Origin: Perognathus longimembris pacificus
Lineage: Eukaryota > Chordata > Mammalia > Rodentia > Heteromyidae
DNA length: 64,000 bases
Direction of reading: 5' to 3'
Assembly: GCF_023159225.1 (NCBI RefSeq)
Contig: NC_063164.1
Span: 75,957,800-76,021,799 of the forward strand
Shown piece by piece: positions 49,660 to 60,095 of the stretch (the stretch's first letter is position 1; each line of letters starts with the position of its first letter). Made by a program: the position numbers and the translations under genes. The notes beneath the pieces were generated by a model, which saw nothing but the letters and a program-made list of their open reading frames with translations, made no database searches and was not told the DNA's origin.

Positions 49660-49765
49660 ATTATTTTGTTTTGAGGCAGAGTCTCACCTTGTTGCCTAAG
49701 TTGGTCGCAGAACCCCAGTCATCCCCCTCTGCCTCCAAAGTGCTTTGATTTACAGCCTTTTACCA
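49660..49765 (-). mobile_element. B1/7SL-type SINE fragment, antisense
   Basis: gaggcagagtctcaccttg, ctaagttggtcgcag, ctgcctccaaagtgctttga: antisense 7SL blocks in order, diverged. Preceded by a T and G run. Confidence 0.65.
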
Positions 49766-49869
49766 CATGAAATGGTATTTTGCAATGAAGAGTTAAAGAT
49801 GGAGCAGAGGCAAGTTATCTGAAAGGTGAAGAAACTAGGATTTGTACTTGCAGAGATTATGAATCTGTG

Positions 49870-50064
49870 TTTTTTTTTTTTTTTTTTTTTTTGGCCAGTC
49901 CTGGGCCTTGGACTCAAGGCCTGAGCACTGTCCCTGGCTTCTTCCTGCTCAAGGCTACCACTCCGCCACTTGAGCCACAGCGCCGCTTCTGGCCGTTTTC
50001 TGTATATGTGGTGCTGGGGAATCGAACCTAGGGCCTCACTCACCTAGGGCTATATCCCCAGCCC
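49870..50064 (-). mobile_element. Dimeric ID-type SINE, antisense, with internal deletion
   Basis: Young-type copy with a long T tail on + and target duplication tgaatctgtg at 49860-49869 and 50065-50074. In the ID half, about 30 bp between gggcctc and the ctaggc word are missing and replaced by a few bases (near 50035-50048), which removes part of the ID A-box region. Confidence 0.92.
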
Positions 50065-50299
50065 TGAATCTGTGTTTTTTTATATTCTTATTGCAACCTC
50101 TTTTCCAATAAGTTTGAAAGCCAAGTCACACTTAAATAACATCCATAGTTTCATGATCTAGAAATGAGACTGTGAGCTGAAGGTCCATTGCTCCTATATA
50201 AAAATTTTCAAAAGAAAATAGTTGAATTTGTAAAAATAGGTAATTTTAATGCAGACTGTCTTTTATGTGTGATCTTACAATAGTTAGTTTGTGTGCCCA

Positions 50300-50389
50300 C
50301 TTGGATAAGAGGCTTAAAAAGGATTATGATCAGGTGCTTAGCATGGGACCTGGATTGTAACAGGAGCTCTGTAAATGTAATTCACCTCT
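50300..50389 (+). mobile_element. Possible MIR 3' fragment
   Basis: gtgcttagcatgggacctgg, then agctctgtaaatgt resembles the MIR 3' end. Short and diverged. Confidence 0.4.
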
Positions 50390-50963
50390 CTAGCACCTTC
50401 TTTTATCCGATATACATTTATATAGTGCAGCTAACTTTGGGGTATAGATACTAGTTTTGTCAGCATAACATACATTATGCTGTGATAAGCAACTCCCAGT
50501 GCCTATTCCACTCCAAATCTCAGTTGCTTAAACACAGCACAGTATCTATTCTAATGTTCTTTTTTTCTCAGTCCTGTGTGTAGCATGAGCAGCTCTCCAA
50601 GTGGCAATTCAGACTATTCTTTTAACCTGAACATCTTAACACAAAATCTCCAAGGTTTATCACATCAAAGACAGAGATACCCAGAAGTAGTCACAGATAT
50701 TTCTATCTGAAAGTGACACTTGTCAATCAGATTCTACTTCTCTGGTCATTGCTTGTCCACGTCCCACTGTGGGGAGGTGAATATAGTCCTCTGTATGGCC
50801 AAAAAGAGAAGGTTGACTATTAACAAACACACATAATCCCTATCACTACTCAGAGAGCTGCACTTATCAGTGACCAAAGCAGGTATCATTTGTCCTTCCC
50901 TGTGGAGCTCTTAATCTATTGCTATGTTCCTGGGTACAGAATATCTGTAAAGATCCAGGTTAT

Positions 50964-51209
50964 GCTGGGCACCAGTGGCTCATGATTGTAATCCTAGCTA
51001 CTCAGGAGGCAGAGATATGAAGATTGTGGTTCAAAGCCAGCCCAGGCAAGAAAAGTCCATGAGACTCTTATAACCAATTAACCAGAAAACTGGAACCAGC
51101 GCTGTGGCTCAAGTGGTAGAGCACTAGCCTTGAGCTGAAGAGCTCAGGGACAGCACCCAGGCCCAGAGTTCAAGCTCTACAACTGACCCCCCCCCCCAAA
51201 AAAAAAAAG
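50964..51209 (+). mobile_element. 7SL-head/tRNA-tail composite SINE, near full length
   Basis: gctgggcaccagtggctcat, tgtaatcctagctactcagg, ggttcaaagccagcc, aagtccatgagactctta, then gcgctgtggctcaagtggt (A box), gagttcaagctc (B box), a C-run and an A tail. The best-preserved copy of this family here and a good reference for its layout. Confidence 0.93.
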
Positions 51210-52605
51210 TTTCTTTTCTGACAGATCATTTGGGAGAAGAAAAGGCCCACCTTAAACCCAATTATATATTACAGCTTTCTTAAAAAAGGAAACAGATTCA
51301 CACAAGTTTCTTTCAAGTTTTATACAAAGTAACTTGGATATGAAAGCTTTTATCCACCTGTAAGAAATAACTAAAGAATATGGCAGGATTGCCATGCTTT
51401 TAGCTGGTTTAGAAACACTGAAAATAGAGTTGAGAAAGCCTGCTGCTTTTAAAACACATTGGATCTTTTTAGAAATATGGCATCTACCCTATTATACCTA
51501 CTCTCAACCTCAAACCACATCTACTTTCGTGTTAATACACACATGGCACAAAGGGGAGAGGGATGGAGAATACACACAGAGCTTAAACAGGAGATAATCT
51601 AGAATAAATGGTCTCTTGTGGTAGCATAACCAAAACTTAGGTACTCCAAATGAAATATTTCCAGAACTGGCAGGCTAGATTTCCCTATAGTGTTACTCTC
51701 TCTTTAAAATGTATTATATTGTTTCCATTCTTTTCATCTTAGTATTTCCGAGAGAATCAGACTAAAGAACATCTTACAGATAATGTGGCAGCTATTTGAT
51801 TGATATGTTTGTACATAGCATATGGTGCGTTCTTCTCTCTCACACTGTTTTGAGTCTTTGTTCTTGCCCACAACAGTATATACAAGAACCATCCAGAAAC
51901 TTCCCAATGGTACATGTATGCAATACACATCATCTTAAAAAGCAATCAACAGTTTGCCATCACATTCTTTATTTTTTGAAGTAAATCAAGCTGAGAGACA
52001 TAGAGCTTAAAATAAGTTATGATGGAACTCTAATTCTATAAGACCTTACAATTTCATAAGCTTACAAATGCCATTTAAAATGTTAATTAGAAGATGCATT
52101 TGTTTTAATTCATGATACTGAAAATATTGACTGAATTTTGCATTAACACATTTAGGGGTGCAGATGTCATTTTTCATGAGATTTCCTGAATGATGTAATT
52201 TTCATTCTTCATATAGCAGTTTGATCATTTTACAGATTTATTTCACATAATTAGTGGTAAATGAGAAATTCAATTGCTGATATATAACTATTTTTCTGTA
52301 ATATAAAAAGGAAGTTAATATTTCTGAATTATAAATTAGAACAAATATTTTGAAGACATCTGGTCTACAGCTGTCTGAAATAAGATAATTTAAAACAGTG
52401 TAATTAAATGCAAGAAATACTGAAATATTCACACCTTAGGATGTAAAAAAAAATCTCAACCCATTTTAATGTGATTTGTTAAATTGGATTTTTTTTTTAG
52501 TTTAATGTCCTATAGACCCTTATTCTGTCATTGGCTAGAAGACTGACAAATTAAACTAAAATTAAACCATGTTTTCAAAGCCTAAGTAGAAATATCATCT
52601 ACTAG

Positions 52606-52646
<41 letters not shown>
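52606..52646. repeat. (CAT)n trinucleotide repeat
   Basis: About 13-14 uninterrupted CAT units. Confidence 0.95.
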
Positions 52647-52647
<1 letters not shown>

Positions 52648-53019
52648 TATTTTATATGTTGAATAACCTCCACTCTTAAGCTAATAGATATAGGTCTGAA
52701 CTTAAACCTGTCTCTTCCTTTTTGATAAATTTGCAATGTCAATCATTGAAAATGAGAAAATAGTAGCAGGGCCTATAGTCTCACTCCTGAAAATGTGTGT
52801 TCTTGTGTGCATGACGGGACCAGTAAATGTAGGAAGAAGACATTCAGACCTGTAGAAGTGAAACCCCTCTTTAGCACATTCTCATGATCAGTAGAAAATC
52901 ATTCTTTGAAAAATTTTTGTCCTTAAAAAAAAATCTGTGTTAAGTATAATATTAACAGTTTGGGAAGGAAGAAAAATACTGCATATTCTCTGAAGCCTAA
53001 CCTTAAAATGTAAAAATTA

Positions 53020-53098
53020 AGGAAATGTCCTCATTACTTGGCATGTATAATTGTAATCCCTCTGTACACTACCTTTACAATAATAATTTTAAAAATCT
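53020..53098 (+). mobile_element. L1 3'-tail fragment
   Basis: gaaatgtcctcattacttgg, gtaatccctctgtacactac, caataataattttaaaa: diverged tail of the same L1 group as 35706. Confidence 0.65.
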
Positions 53099-53104
53099 AT
53101 AAAA

Positions 53105-53312
53105 GGGCTGGGAATATGCCCTAGTGAAAGAGTGCTTGCCTTGTATACATGAAGCCCTGGGTTTGATTCCTTAGCACCATATGTGTAGAAAAAAGCCAGA
53201 AGTGGTGCTGTTGCTCAAGTGGTAGAATGCTTAGCCTTGAGCAAAAAGAAGCCAGGGACAGTGCTCAGGCCCTGAGTTCAAGCCCAGGACTGGCCAAAAA
53301 AAAACAAAACAA
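53105..53312 (+). mobile_element. Dimeric ID-type SINE, sense, older-type copy
   Basis: gggctgggaatatgccctag, gggtttgattccttagc, gtggtgctgttgctcaagt, gagttcaagcccaggac, tail (A)n(CAAAA)n. No clear target duplication. It lies between two L1 tails. Confidence 0.9.
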
Positions 53313-53359
53313 AACAGAATAGTATTCAAAAATTGGTTAATAAATTTAAAAATGTAAAA

Positions 53360-53442
53360 AAAGAAATGTACTCAGTACCTGACTTATGTAAATAACCCCT
53401 CTGTATATCACCTCTACAATAACAATAAAAAATAAAGCAAAG
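53360..53442 (+). mobile_element. L1 3'-tail fragment
   Basis: gaaatgtactcagtacctga, ataacccctctgtatatcac, aataacaataaaaaataaag. Same tail type as 53020-53098, 5'-truncated. Confidence 0.65.
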
Positions 53443-53675
53443 CAAACAAACAAGTCAATGGGACGGCATGATCCTAGAAAAAAAGTGTGTAAATGTGAAA
53501 ACACTCAGTGGCTGCTATAGTGGAAGAAGAGTTGGGAGAACTGTCTGCTTGAATGTCAGAGACTCCCTTCACCAGCAAAAGACCTTGAAAATAATTGGCA
53601 TTGTGTAAAACGAAACCAATTTTTCTAAACATGTACCCTAAGGTAATACAAACTGTATTTTGTGTTTCTTTCTAG

Positions 53676-53785
53676 GGAACATGACAAAGATCCAGAGACC
53701 TTTTTTAAGGTATTATTGCACCTAAAGGACTTACAACTCCATTTTCATATATCTGTCCTCGGAGAAACTTTTACAGATGTCCCAG
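53676..53785 (+). CDS. GTDC1: GTDC1 (QTMAN) internal exon at the start of the C-terminal Rossmann domain
   Basis: This is the next GTDC1 exon. It supplies the last base of the Trp codon split across the 36.4-kb intron (TG|G), then 36 codons beginning [10 protein letters not shown] and ending [11 protein letters not shown], plus the first base of what is Asp in human. This matches human GTDC1 at about residues 291-326, the beta-alpha-beta start of the GT4-type nucleotide-sugar-binding half. The acceptor is tgtgtttctttctag, ending at 53675; the donor is gtactt at 53786-53791, weaker than gtaagt at +4 and +5. There are no frameshifts or stops. It is too short (110 nt) to stand out as an open frame, and was identified from protein similarity plus exact phase agreement with the exon at 16889-17239. 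Differences from human look conservative (for example Gln and His within the KDLQLHFH stretch). A SINE starts only 26 nt after its end. Confidence 0.93.
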
Positions 53786-53811
53786 GTACTTCTTTAAAAT
53801 TTTCTAATTTG

Positions 53812-54012
53812 GTGGCTGGGAATATGGCCTAGTGGTAAAGTGCTCGTCCCGTATACATGAAGCCCTGGGTTTGATTCCTCAGCACCACATACATTGAAAA
53901 AGCTGGAAGTGGTGCTATGGCTCAAGTGGCAGAGTGCTAGCCTTGAGCAAAAAGAAACCAGGGACAGTGCTCAGACCCTGAGTTCAAGCCCCAGGACTGG
54001 CAAAAAAAAAGA
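53812..54012 (+). mobile_element. Dimeric ID-type SINE next to the GTDC1 exon donor
   Basis: ggtggctgggaatatggcc through caggactggc and an A tail. Perfect 17-bp target duplication taaaattttctaatttg at 53795-53811 and 54013-54029. The original target starts 10 bp after the donor GT; the SINE begins 26 bp after the exon end. Older-type bases with several changes. Confidence 0.95.
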
Positions 54013-54344
54013 TAAAATTTTCTAATTTGTATTTCAATAGATGATGTAAGTCTATAACTTAACTATTAATTTCCATGTTTTTCTTTGTTAGAATAATCAA
54101 GATGAGCACTGTTAACCAAAAGATTATATGATGGCATTAAAGTCTGATTCAATTAAAAAAATACTTATGTAAGCATTCTTTGATCTTAGTTGAGAACATG
54201 AAGTCATCTGTTTTATCAAATATAGTTTATACAATGCATCTTCATGTAAATAAAATATATTGCTATGGGCATCTTAACACTTAAGGAAAGTGGGAATTTG
54301 TAATTGGATCTATAACCCCTCGCCTCTGGGGTCACTGGTTTGAA

Positions 54345-54560
54345 TCATGCTCTCATTGGTAATGGCTGAACTACATTACCATCTGTTAGGTGTCCTGTGT
54401 AAAATGTTTTGGCATCTAACTTTGTAATGTGGAAAGGACTGCCATCCACACAATACTTCTCATCAGTCTGCACCTTTTTTACTGAACTTGTGAAAGACAC
54501 AAATTGGTACCTGTTAGCAACAGGTCCTCTTAGTCCCTGTCCTTGACCTTGCATCCTCAT
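54345..54560 (-). other. Unidentified 71-codon open frame; possible processed-pseudogene fragment
   Basis: The minus-strand frame begins MRMQGQGQGLRGPV and contains KYCVDGSPFHITK. It has balanced amino-acid use and no repeat sequence, unlike most open frames here. There are no splice signals, poly-A tail or start context to support a gene. I do not recognise the protein. It could be a retrocopy fragment or chance. Confidence 0.25.
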
Positions 54561-55420
54561 CAGTCATGTTTGTGTCAGTAAAATGAGCATCTGACACTTC
54601 TCATAAGTGCTTGTGTTCATGTCTTTAAAAGCTTTGGATGTTGAGTATTATTTGAAAACGAAACATAAAGTGAACAGAAGGGTAATTCAGAAATGACCCT
54701 TGCTAGCATGCATTATACATTGAAGGACCACCTATAGATTGGTTTCACCCAGCAAATACTTTCTGATCTAGTATAGTGCTAGTAAATACACATAACCTGT
54801 AGTCAGTAGCCTCATCTTCATAGCTTATCTGTACCTCCTGCATCTTATAGATACTAACTTGTTCTCTATTTCTCTAAGGCATGAAACTTTTTTAGACATT
54901 TGCATAATTTTCTTCTATTTTGTTCCTTTGATATGAACAATCTCTGTCATGGTGTCTCTGTTTCAATGTGTTTTCTTTCCATGTTTACCTCAGTTTCAAA
55001 TTATGTAATATACATCCACGTTTTCTTATCTCACCCCTCCATGTATACATGCATATACTTGCCCTTGACTGTAGAGTCTGTGAGGCCCAGAGACTATATT
55101 GCTCTCCACTTTAGTTCAAAATGCAATAGAGGGGCCATCACATTACTAGAGCTCAGAATAATTGTCAGATAAATAAGGTAGTTTAAGCTCATTTCCCTGA
55201 AGGATTTGGTCATTTTGAAAGAAGATAAGAGCAGTAGGAAATTTCTGACAAGCATGTGAAACATTTCCATTTTTGCTGATATTCTTATAGCACATGGAAA
55301 GCTTTAAAAAAATCATCAAATTTATTTACTAAATAGTTCCTCATCCCATTAGATCATAAAATGGTTTCCTTCTTTTTTCTTTCTGTCTTCATCACAAGAA
55401 AGGTGTCAGAAACAATATAA

Positions 55421-55988
55421 AGCTGGGCACAGTGGTTAACTATAATTCTAGCTCCTTGAGAGGCTGAGATAGAGAGAACCATGTGTTAAGGCTATTCCAG
55501 GGGGAAAAGTTCCCAAGACTTCTCAACCTATAGCTGGGCACAGTGCTGGGCACTTCTCATCCTAGCCACATGGAAAACTAACGTAAGGAAGATTACAGGT
55601 TTAGGGTATTCCTAACAGAACAGGAGACTCCATCTCATTAGAAGGAACTGGGTATGGTAGTACACACCTGCGTCCTAGCTACATAGGAGGCACAGATAGC
55701 AGGATCATAGTTGGAACAAGCCTTGGTGGGGAAATATTACCAAAAGCCAAGCATGGTGGCCCACATCTATAATCTACTTGTCTACTTGGGTGAGAAGAAG
55801 GAGGATAGACCTTACAAGAACAGCCTTGCTGGGGGGTAGGGGGAGTAGGGGAGGGTAATGAGACTGGATCTGGAAAAAATAACTAAAGATAAACTAAAAT
55901 GAACTCTGAATGTGTCTCAAGTGGTAGAAAATTTACCTAGCAAGTGTCCTGAATTCAGACTTCTCCTGCGACAATAAAAGCCAGAGAT
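55421..55988 (+). mobile_element. Tandem 7SL/B1-type multimer ending in a tRNA-like tail
   Basis: Four head-like starts at about 55422 (gctgggcacagtggt), 55532 (gctgggcacagtgctgg), 55646 (aactgggtatggtag) and 55744 (aagccaagcatggtgg), each followed by gaggct/aggaagat-like 7SL blocks. The end is a tRNA-like part near 55911 (tgtctcaagtggtag). Spacing is about 98-114 bp. It may be one multimeric SINE or several SINEs inserted in series. Confidence 0.6.
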
Positions 55989-56409
55989 GGGGGCGGGGGG
56001 GGGCGGAGAAAGAGAGGAAAAAAGAGAGATTTCTTTTTCCCACCATGTTTTTTTTATAGCAAAGCAGCAGGAGCATTCAGCTTCTTACTGTTGTTCAGAG
56101 ATGCAAGCTAATAAACAACAAAGCAACATCAGCTCAAGCATTACAAGTTACTGAAAGGAAGACAAAACTCAGGAACTGCCCCATCAACAATTAACTGCTC
56201 TGTCTTAGGAAAAATAATGACAATCTATTCAACTCATTGGCTAGAACTTTACAAAGCACTGTCCAGTTATAAAGAGAGCCAGGAAATATAGTCCTACTGT
56301 GTGTATTAAGAGGGGAAAACACACGCCAAGAACTAGTGGCTTTTTAAGGATCTTGTTAGGGACCAGTCTAGAAAGAAAAGTATACAAGACTCCAAATCCA
56401 ATGAATTAG

Positions 56410-56520
56410 CAAAAAGCTAGGTATGACTGTGTGGCTCATGTGATAGAGGGCCACCAGCTCTGAGCAAGCAAACCAAACAAGAGCATGGGACAGACCTTTG
56501 AATTCAAATCTTGGAGATAG
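56410..56520 (+). mobile_element. Old tRNA-tail fragment of the composite SINE
   Basis: aaaagctaggtatgactgtg, tggctcatgtgatagagggc, then a degraded B box near tttgaattcaaatc. Strongly diverged; a 7SL head before it is not certain. Confidence 0.45.
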
Positions 56521-57189
56521 ACTTGGGGCTGGGGGGGGGGGTTGGAAGAATTAGGAGCAGAAATATTTGGTAACCTTCATGATGGCTTCATGATGAACCA
56601 CCACAGCTACAGCTCAGTAATATGCATCATTGTCTGTGGCTCCTTAGAGTGAAAACCAAACTGATCCAAGGTTTCTGCCTTAAGAAAGCTGGTTGAGATT
56701 ATCCCAGTTGAGTAAAGAACTTAACAACTGGGAAACATGCCATCTGATATCTAAACAATGTCCTGTACGGCAGAACCAATATAAAGTGAAGATTTTCTCT
56801 GTGAAATAGAGTTAATTATCACTTAGCAACGACTTGGCATTTTGAAAAACTTACAGTAATTGAAAATCTGAAGTAGTTCTCCTCCACCACAGGGGACATT
56901 GGGCAATGTCCAGAGAGATTTCTGGTTGTTACAACCCTTGGTCAGAGGTTGTTCCTTTATCTAGTTGATAGACAGACACTAACAATGCTTTTAGACTTCA
57001 CAGATGCACTCCATAGAAAAGTCTCTGACTTACAAAGACTGATCCCACCTAAAACGTCAACACCAAAACAGAGGAACTCTGATTTGTAGAATTTAAAATC
57101 AGCATATAAAGTATAGGAAAGGGAATATCAAAATTGAGAGGCAAAGGATAAAAAAACAAAGGACTCCAAAAGCAATACTTACAAAACAA

Positions 57190-57301
57190 TTTGGTGTAAA
57201 CCAACTGAACAACTCATGGGGGGAGAGGAAAAGGGGAAAGGGGTAAATGAGGGAGGAGGTAACAAATTATACAAAAAATGTACCCACTGCCAAGAAATGG
57301 G
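57190..57301 (+). mobile_element. L1 3' UTR/tail fragment
   Basis: ccaactgaacaactcat, then a G/A-rich purine tract, gagggaggaggtaacaa, aaaatgtacccactgcc. The same order as the complement of 43540-43650. Ends in a poly(G) run. Confidence 0.7.
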
Positions 57302-58548
57302 GGGGGGGGGAGAGAAAGATACAACATATTAAAACTGTCTCTAAAGGAAGTGGAAAATCAGAATAAATCTGTAATTACTTAATAAATTCAATTTTAGAAA
57401 ATAAATCAGCGAACTAGGTATGGAGATGGGTCTGGTAGCTTTCTAGGTTAAGCTCAGTTAACCCTTCAGTGCAATAAAAAGGAGGAAATGGGAGAGGGAA
57501 AGAATAATAAAACCTGCCCTATCCACTTCACTGGGTTGTAATGAGGATATCAGGAGGATTCAAAAATTTGGGGAAAATGTTTTATAAAGTAGTACTATGC
57601 AGATTTTTATTATTAGACTCATGGACTTCCATGTAGAATTTGTAAACTATATAGAGTGAGTCTTCAGTGCATTTTTCATCCAAAGATATTAGTAATGCTA
57701 TACTTCAAAAGTTCATTTTTAGTCTGAAAATTGAAAGGTCATTCTGCTACATAAACCATCTGTGTCGACACTGTGTTACAAATGTACCAAAAAGCCTAGA
57801 AACTCCTCAATGCAAGTATTTGAATGTTGGCCAATTCTCATGACAAGGTCACATTGTTAGCCCTTGAGATTATTTTTTTTTAAAAAAAGCAAATGCTTAA
57901 GATATCAAAGCAATGGAATGTGTTTGTGTACTTAATAATTTCCTACAAATGGTAATTCTAAACAAAATATTATTTTCTATGAGCAGCCAAACCCTTATAT
58001 AAGGCTTTTTTTCCTTCTATACTATGGACATGGTAGGAGAAAGGAGTTTTAGATTTGGGTATTAGGATGGCCAAAGAAGTAAGGAAACTTAAAATATGAA
58101 CCATGGTTTTGGCAGATAGACACCTTCTGGTAGGAAGATTCTAGGAACACAAATAATGAAGATCATATTTATATAAAACTTTCAAATTTTACTGCAAGGA
58201 GAGTCTAGAGAAGAAAAACTATTAATAAGACATAGATTATATGTGAGTTGAAGTAAATGCCCTAGGAAGTCTAAATGAACTCATTCCATCCATGCCATTC
58301 ATTGTAATCTCTTTTAAATGTTATAACTAACACTATTCCTAACTTGGAGTTAAGTACCAAGTCTCTTAATGGCCTGGTATCAGGTAAAGTATTGAGAACA
58401 CTGAAAAAAAGCATAGCCGCTCTCCTACAAATTTACAGTCTGATTGAAAAGAAAAAAATGTTTAATTTATCCATATTTTATTATCCCATGGCCTTGGAAA
58501 AATTATAGCATCTTAAATAGTTTTGAATACACTATTTTTCTAATCCTT

Positions 58549-58770
58549 GTTTTTTTTTGTTTTTTTTTTTGGCCAGTCCTGGGCCTTGGACTCAGGGTCT
58601 GAGCACCGTCCCTGGCTTCTTTTTGCTCAAGGCTAGCATAGCACTCTGCCACTTGAGCCACAGCGCCCCTTCTGGCCGTTTTCTATATATGTGGTGCTGG
58701 GGAATTGAACCCAGGGCTTCATGTATACGAGTCAAGCATTCTTGCCACTAGGCCATATCCCCAGCCCTAG
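58549..58770 (-). mobile_element. Dimeric ID-type SINE, antisense, older-type copy
   Basis: Minus-strand dimer with a T/G tail on +. Near-perfect target duplication ttttctaa(t/c)cctt at 58536-58548 and 58771-58783. A small internal duplication gives gctagcatagcactc near 58632. Confidence 0.92.
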
Positions 58771-59508
58771 TTTTCTAACCCTTATGAACAGTCCTTACAG
58801 CAGTTTTGGTGATATAATCAAACAAGTATTGACATCTCCAGTTTATATCTGAAAAAAAATGACATCCATTTTAGAAACTTGGATGTGAATTAGATTCTCA
58901 GTAGATAGAGCTACCCTCATTGAGTTCCTAGAAGTAGACATGTGTTTACTTTCCCAAGAATATGACTAGGGAAATCAGTTTCCTAAGAATCTGAAATTCA
59001 GACTAAAGTCTTCTGTCTCCCAGTCTTTGCTGAAGTGAAGAAAACAACAAACTGTAATGAGACTCAAATAAATGTAGACATACTTGCTTCTGACAGGAAA
59101 AAGTAAATGCTATATTAGAAATCATAGTATCTTTTATGATAACATGAATTTAACAAGGTTGCAATTAGGCTGCCAGAGTATTACTTTATGTATCTTACAA
59201 AATGGATTTGAAATTCAAAGAAAATAAATGAATGAATAGGCAGAATGTCAAGGAAATCATTTACAAAGGAATCATGCTATAAAACAAGATTTGCCAGATT
59301 TGGTGTATATATATGAATTGATAATTTTTAGAAGAATGCTTTACAATTTCTGAAACATAAAAGTAGAGAAATGGACAGAACTGGAGAGCTCAGAAACAAA
59401 ACCAACTTAATTACATTTTTAAAAATCTGACAAACAGTATGACAAAATTTAATAATTGATATATTTCAACTCTAATCTGATTTGTTCTGGTGAAGATTAG
59501 AAACTCAA

Positions 59509-59757
59509 TACTGAGCCCCTGTGGCTCATGCTTGTAATCCTAGCTACTCAGGAGGCTGAGATCCGAGGATCTCAGTTTGAAGCCAGCCTGGGCAGGAAAG
59601 TCCGTGAGACTCTTAATCTCCAATAGACTATTCAGAAAAAGCCAGAAGTGGAGCTGTGGCTCAAGTGGTAGAAGGCTAGCCTTGAGCACAAAGACTCTTA
59701 GGGACAGTACTCAGGCCCTGAGTTCAAGCCCCAGGATCAGAAAAAAAGAAAATAAAA
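59509..59757 (+). mobile_element. 7SL-head/tRNA-tail composite SINE, near full length
   Basis: cccctgtggctcatgcttg, taatcctagctactcagg, ctgagatccgaggatc, aagtccgtgagactctta, then gagctgtggctcaagtgg, gagttcaagccccagg and an A-rich tail. Well preserved. Confidence 0.93.
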
Positions 59758-59994
59758 TTAATAACTTCTCTGTAATAAAAATCAGTAAAACATATTGTGT
59801 ATATTGGCCTCTATATAAAAGGAGAGAATATATTATTAGTTTCTTATATGGCTATATCGATTATTATATAAAAATAAAGCATATATAGTATACATAAAGG
59901 TTTACAATGGCATAAACCCATTATTATCAGTATGATAGTGTGCCAAGGCTGTCTTTATGCTGGTATATCATTTTATATCACAATGGTATCCACA

Positions 59995-60095
59995 GTATGT
60001 ATAACTTGCTCTACTCTATTTACAGGTGAGAACATTAAAGTTTAAATTAAATATCTTGCCCAAAGCTATACAGCTGATAAACAATGTACAAAAAT
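59995..60095 (-). mobile_element. MIR-like fragment, antisense
   Basis: ctctatttacaggtgagaac, then tcttgcccaaagctatacag and ctgataaacaatg: antisense MIR core, diverged. Confidence 0.55.

Larger units (their letters stand above)
17240..53675 (+). other. GTDC1: GTDC1 intron, 36.4 kb
   Basis: A complete intron bounded by gtaagt at 17240 and ctag at 53675, phase 2. Mobile elements and candidate regulatory blocks within it are listed separately. I see nothing recognisable in 17240-17929, 20850-22327, 22557-24590, 25541-28019, 28300-30439, 31963-33094, 34035-34959, 35116-35691, 36513-37053, 37291-38228, 38665-39934, 40980-41888, 42381-43475, 44906-46518, 47071-47502, 50390-50963 and 51210-53019, apart from the short tandem, palindromic or CpG-rich patches noted in the findings. 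Confidence 0.9.

Noticed and set aside
49750..50043. 97-codon minus-strand frame
   Set aside because: Mostly translated dimeric SINE; the same peptide pattern appears in other SINE copies (38372-38554 minus, 31836-32060 plus).
52606..52646. (CAT)n tract as a CRISPR-like or other spaced array
   Set aside because: Plain trinucleotide microsatellite without spacers; the genome is mammalian.
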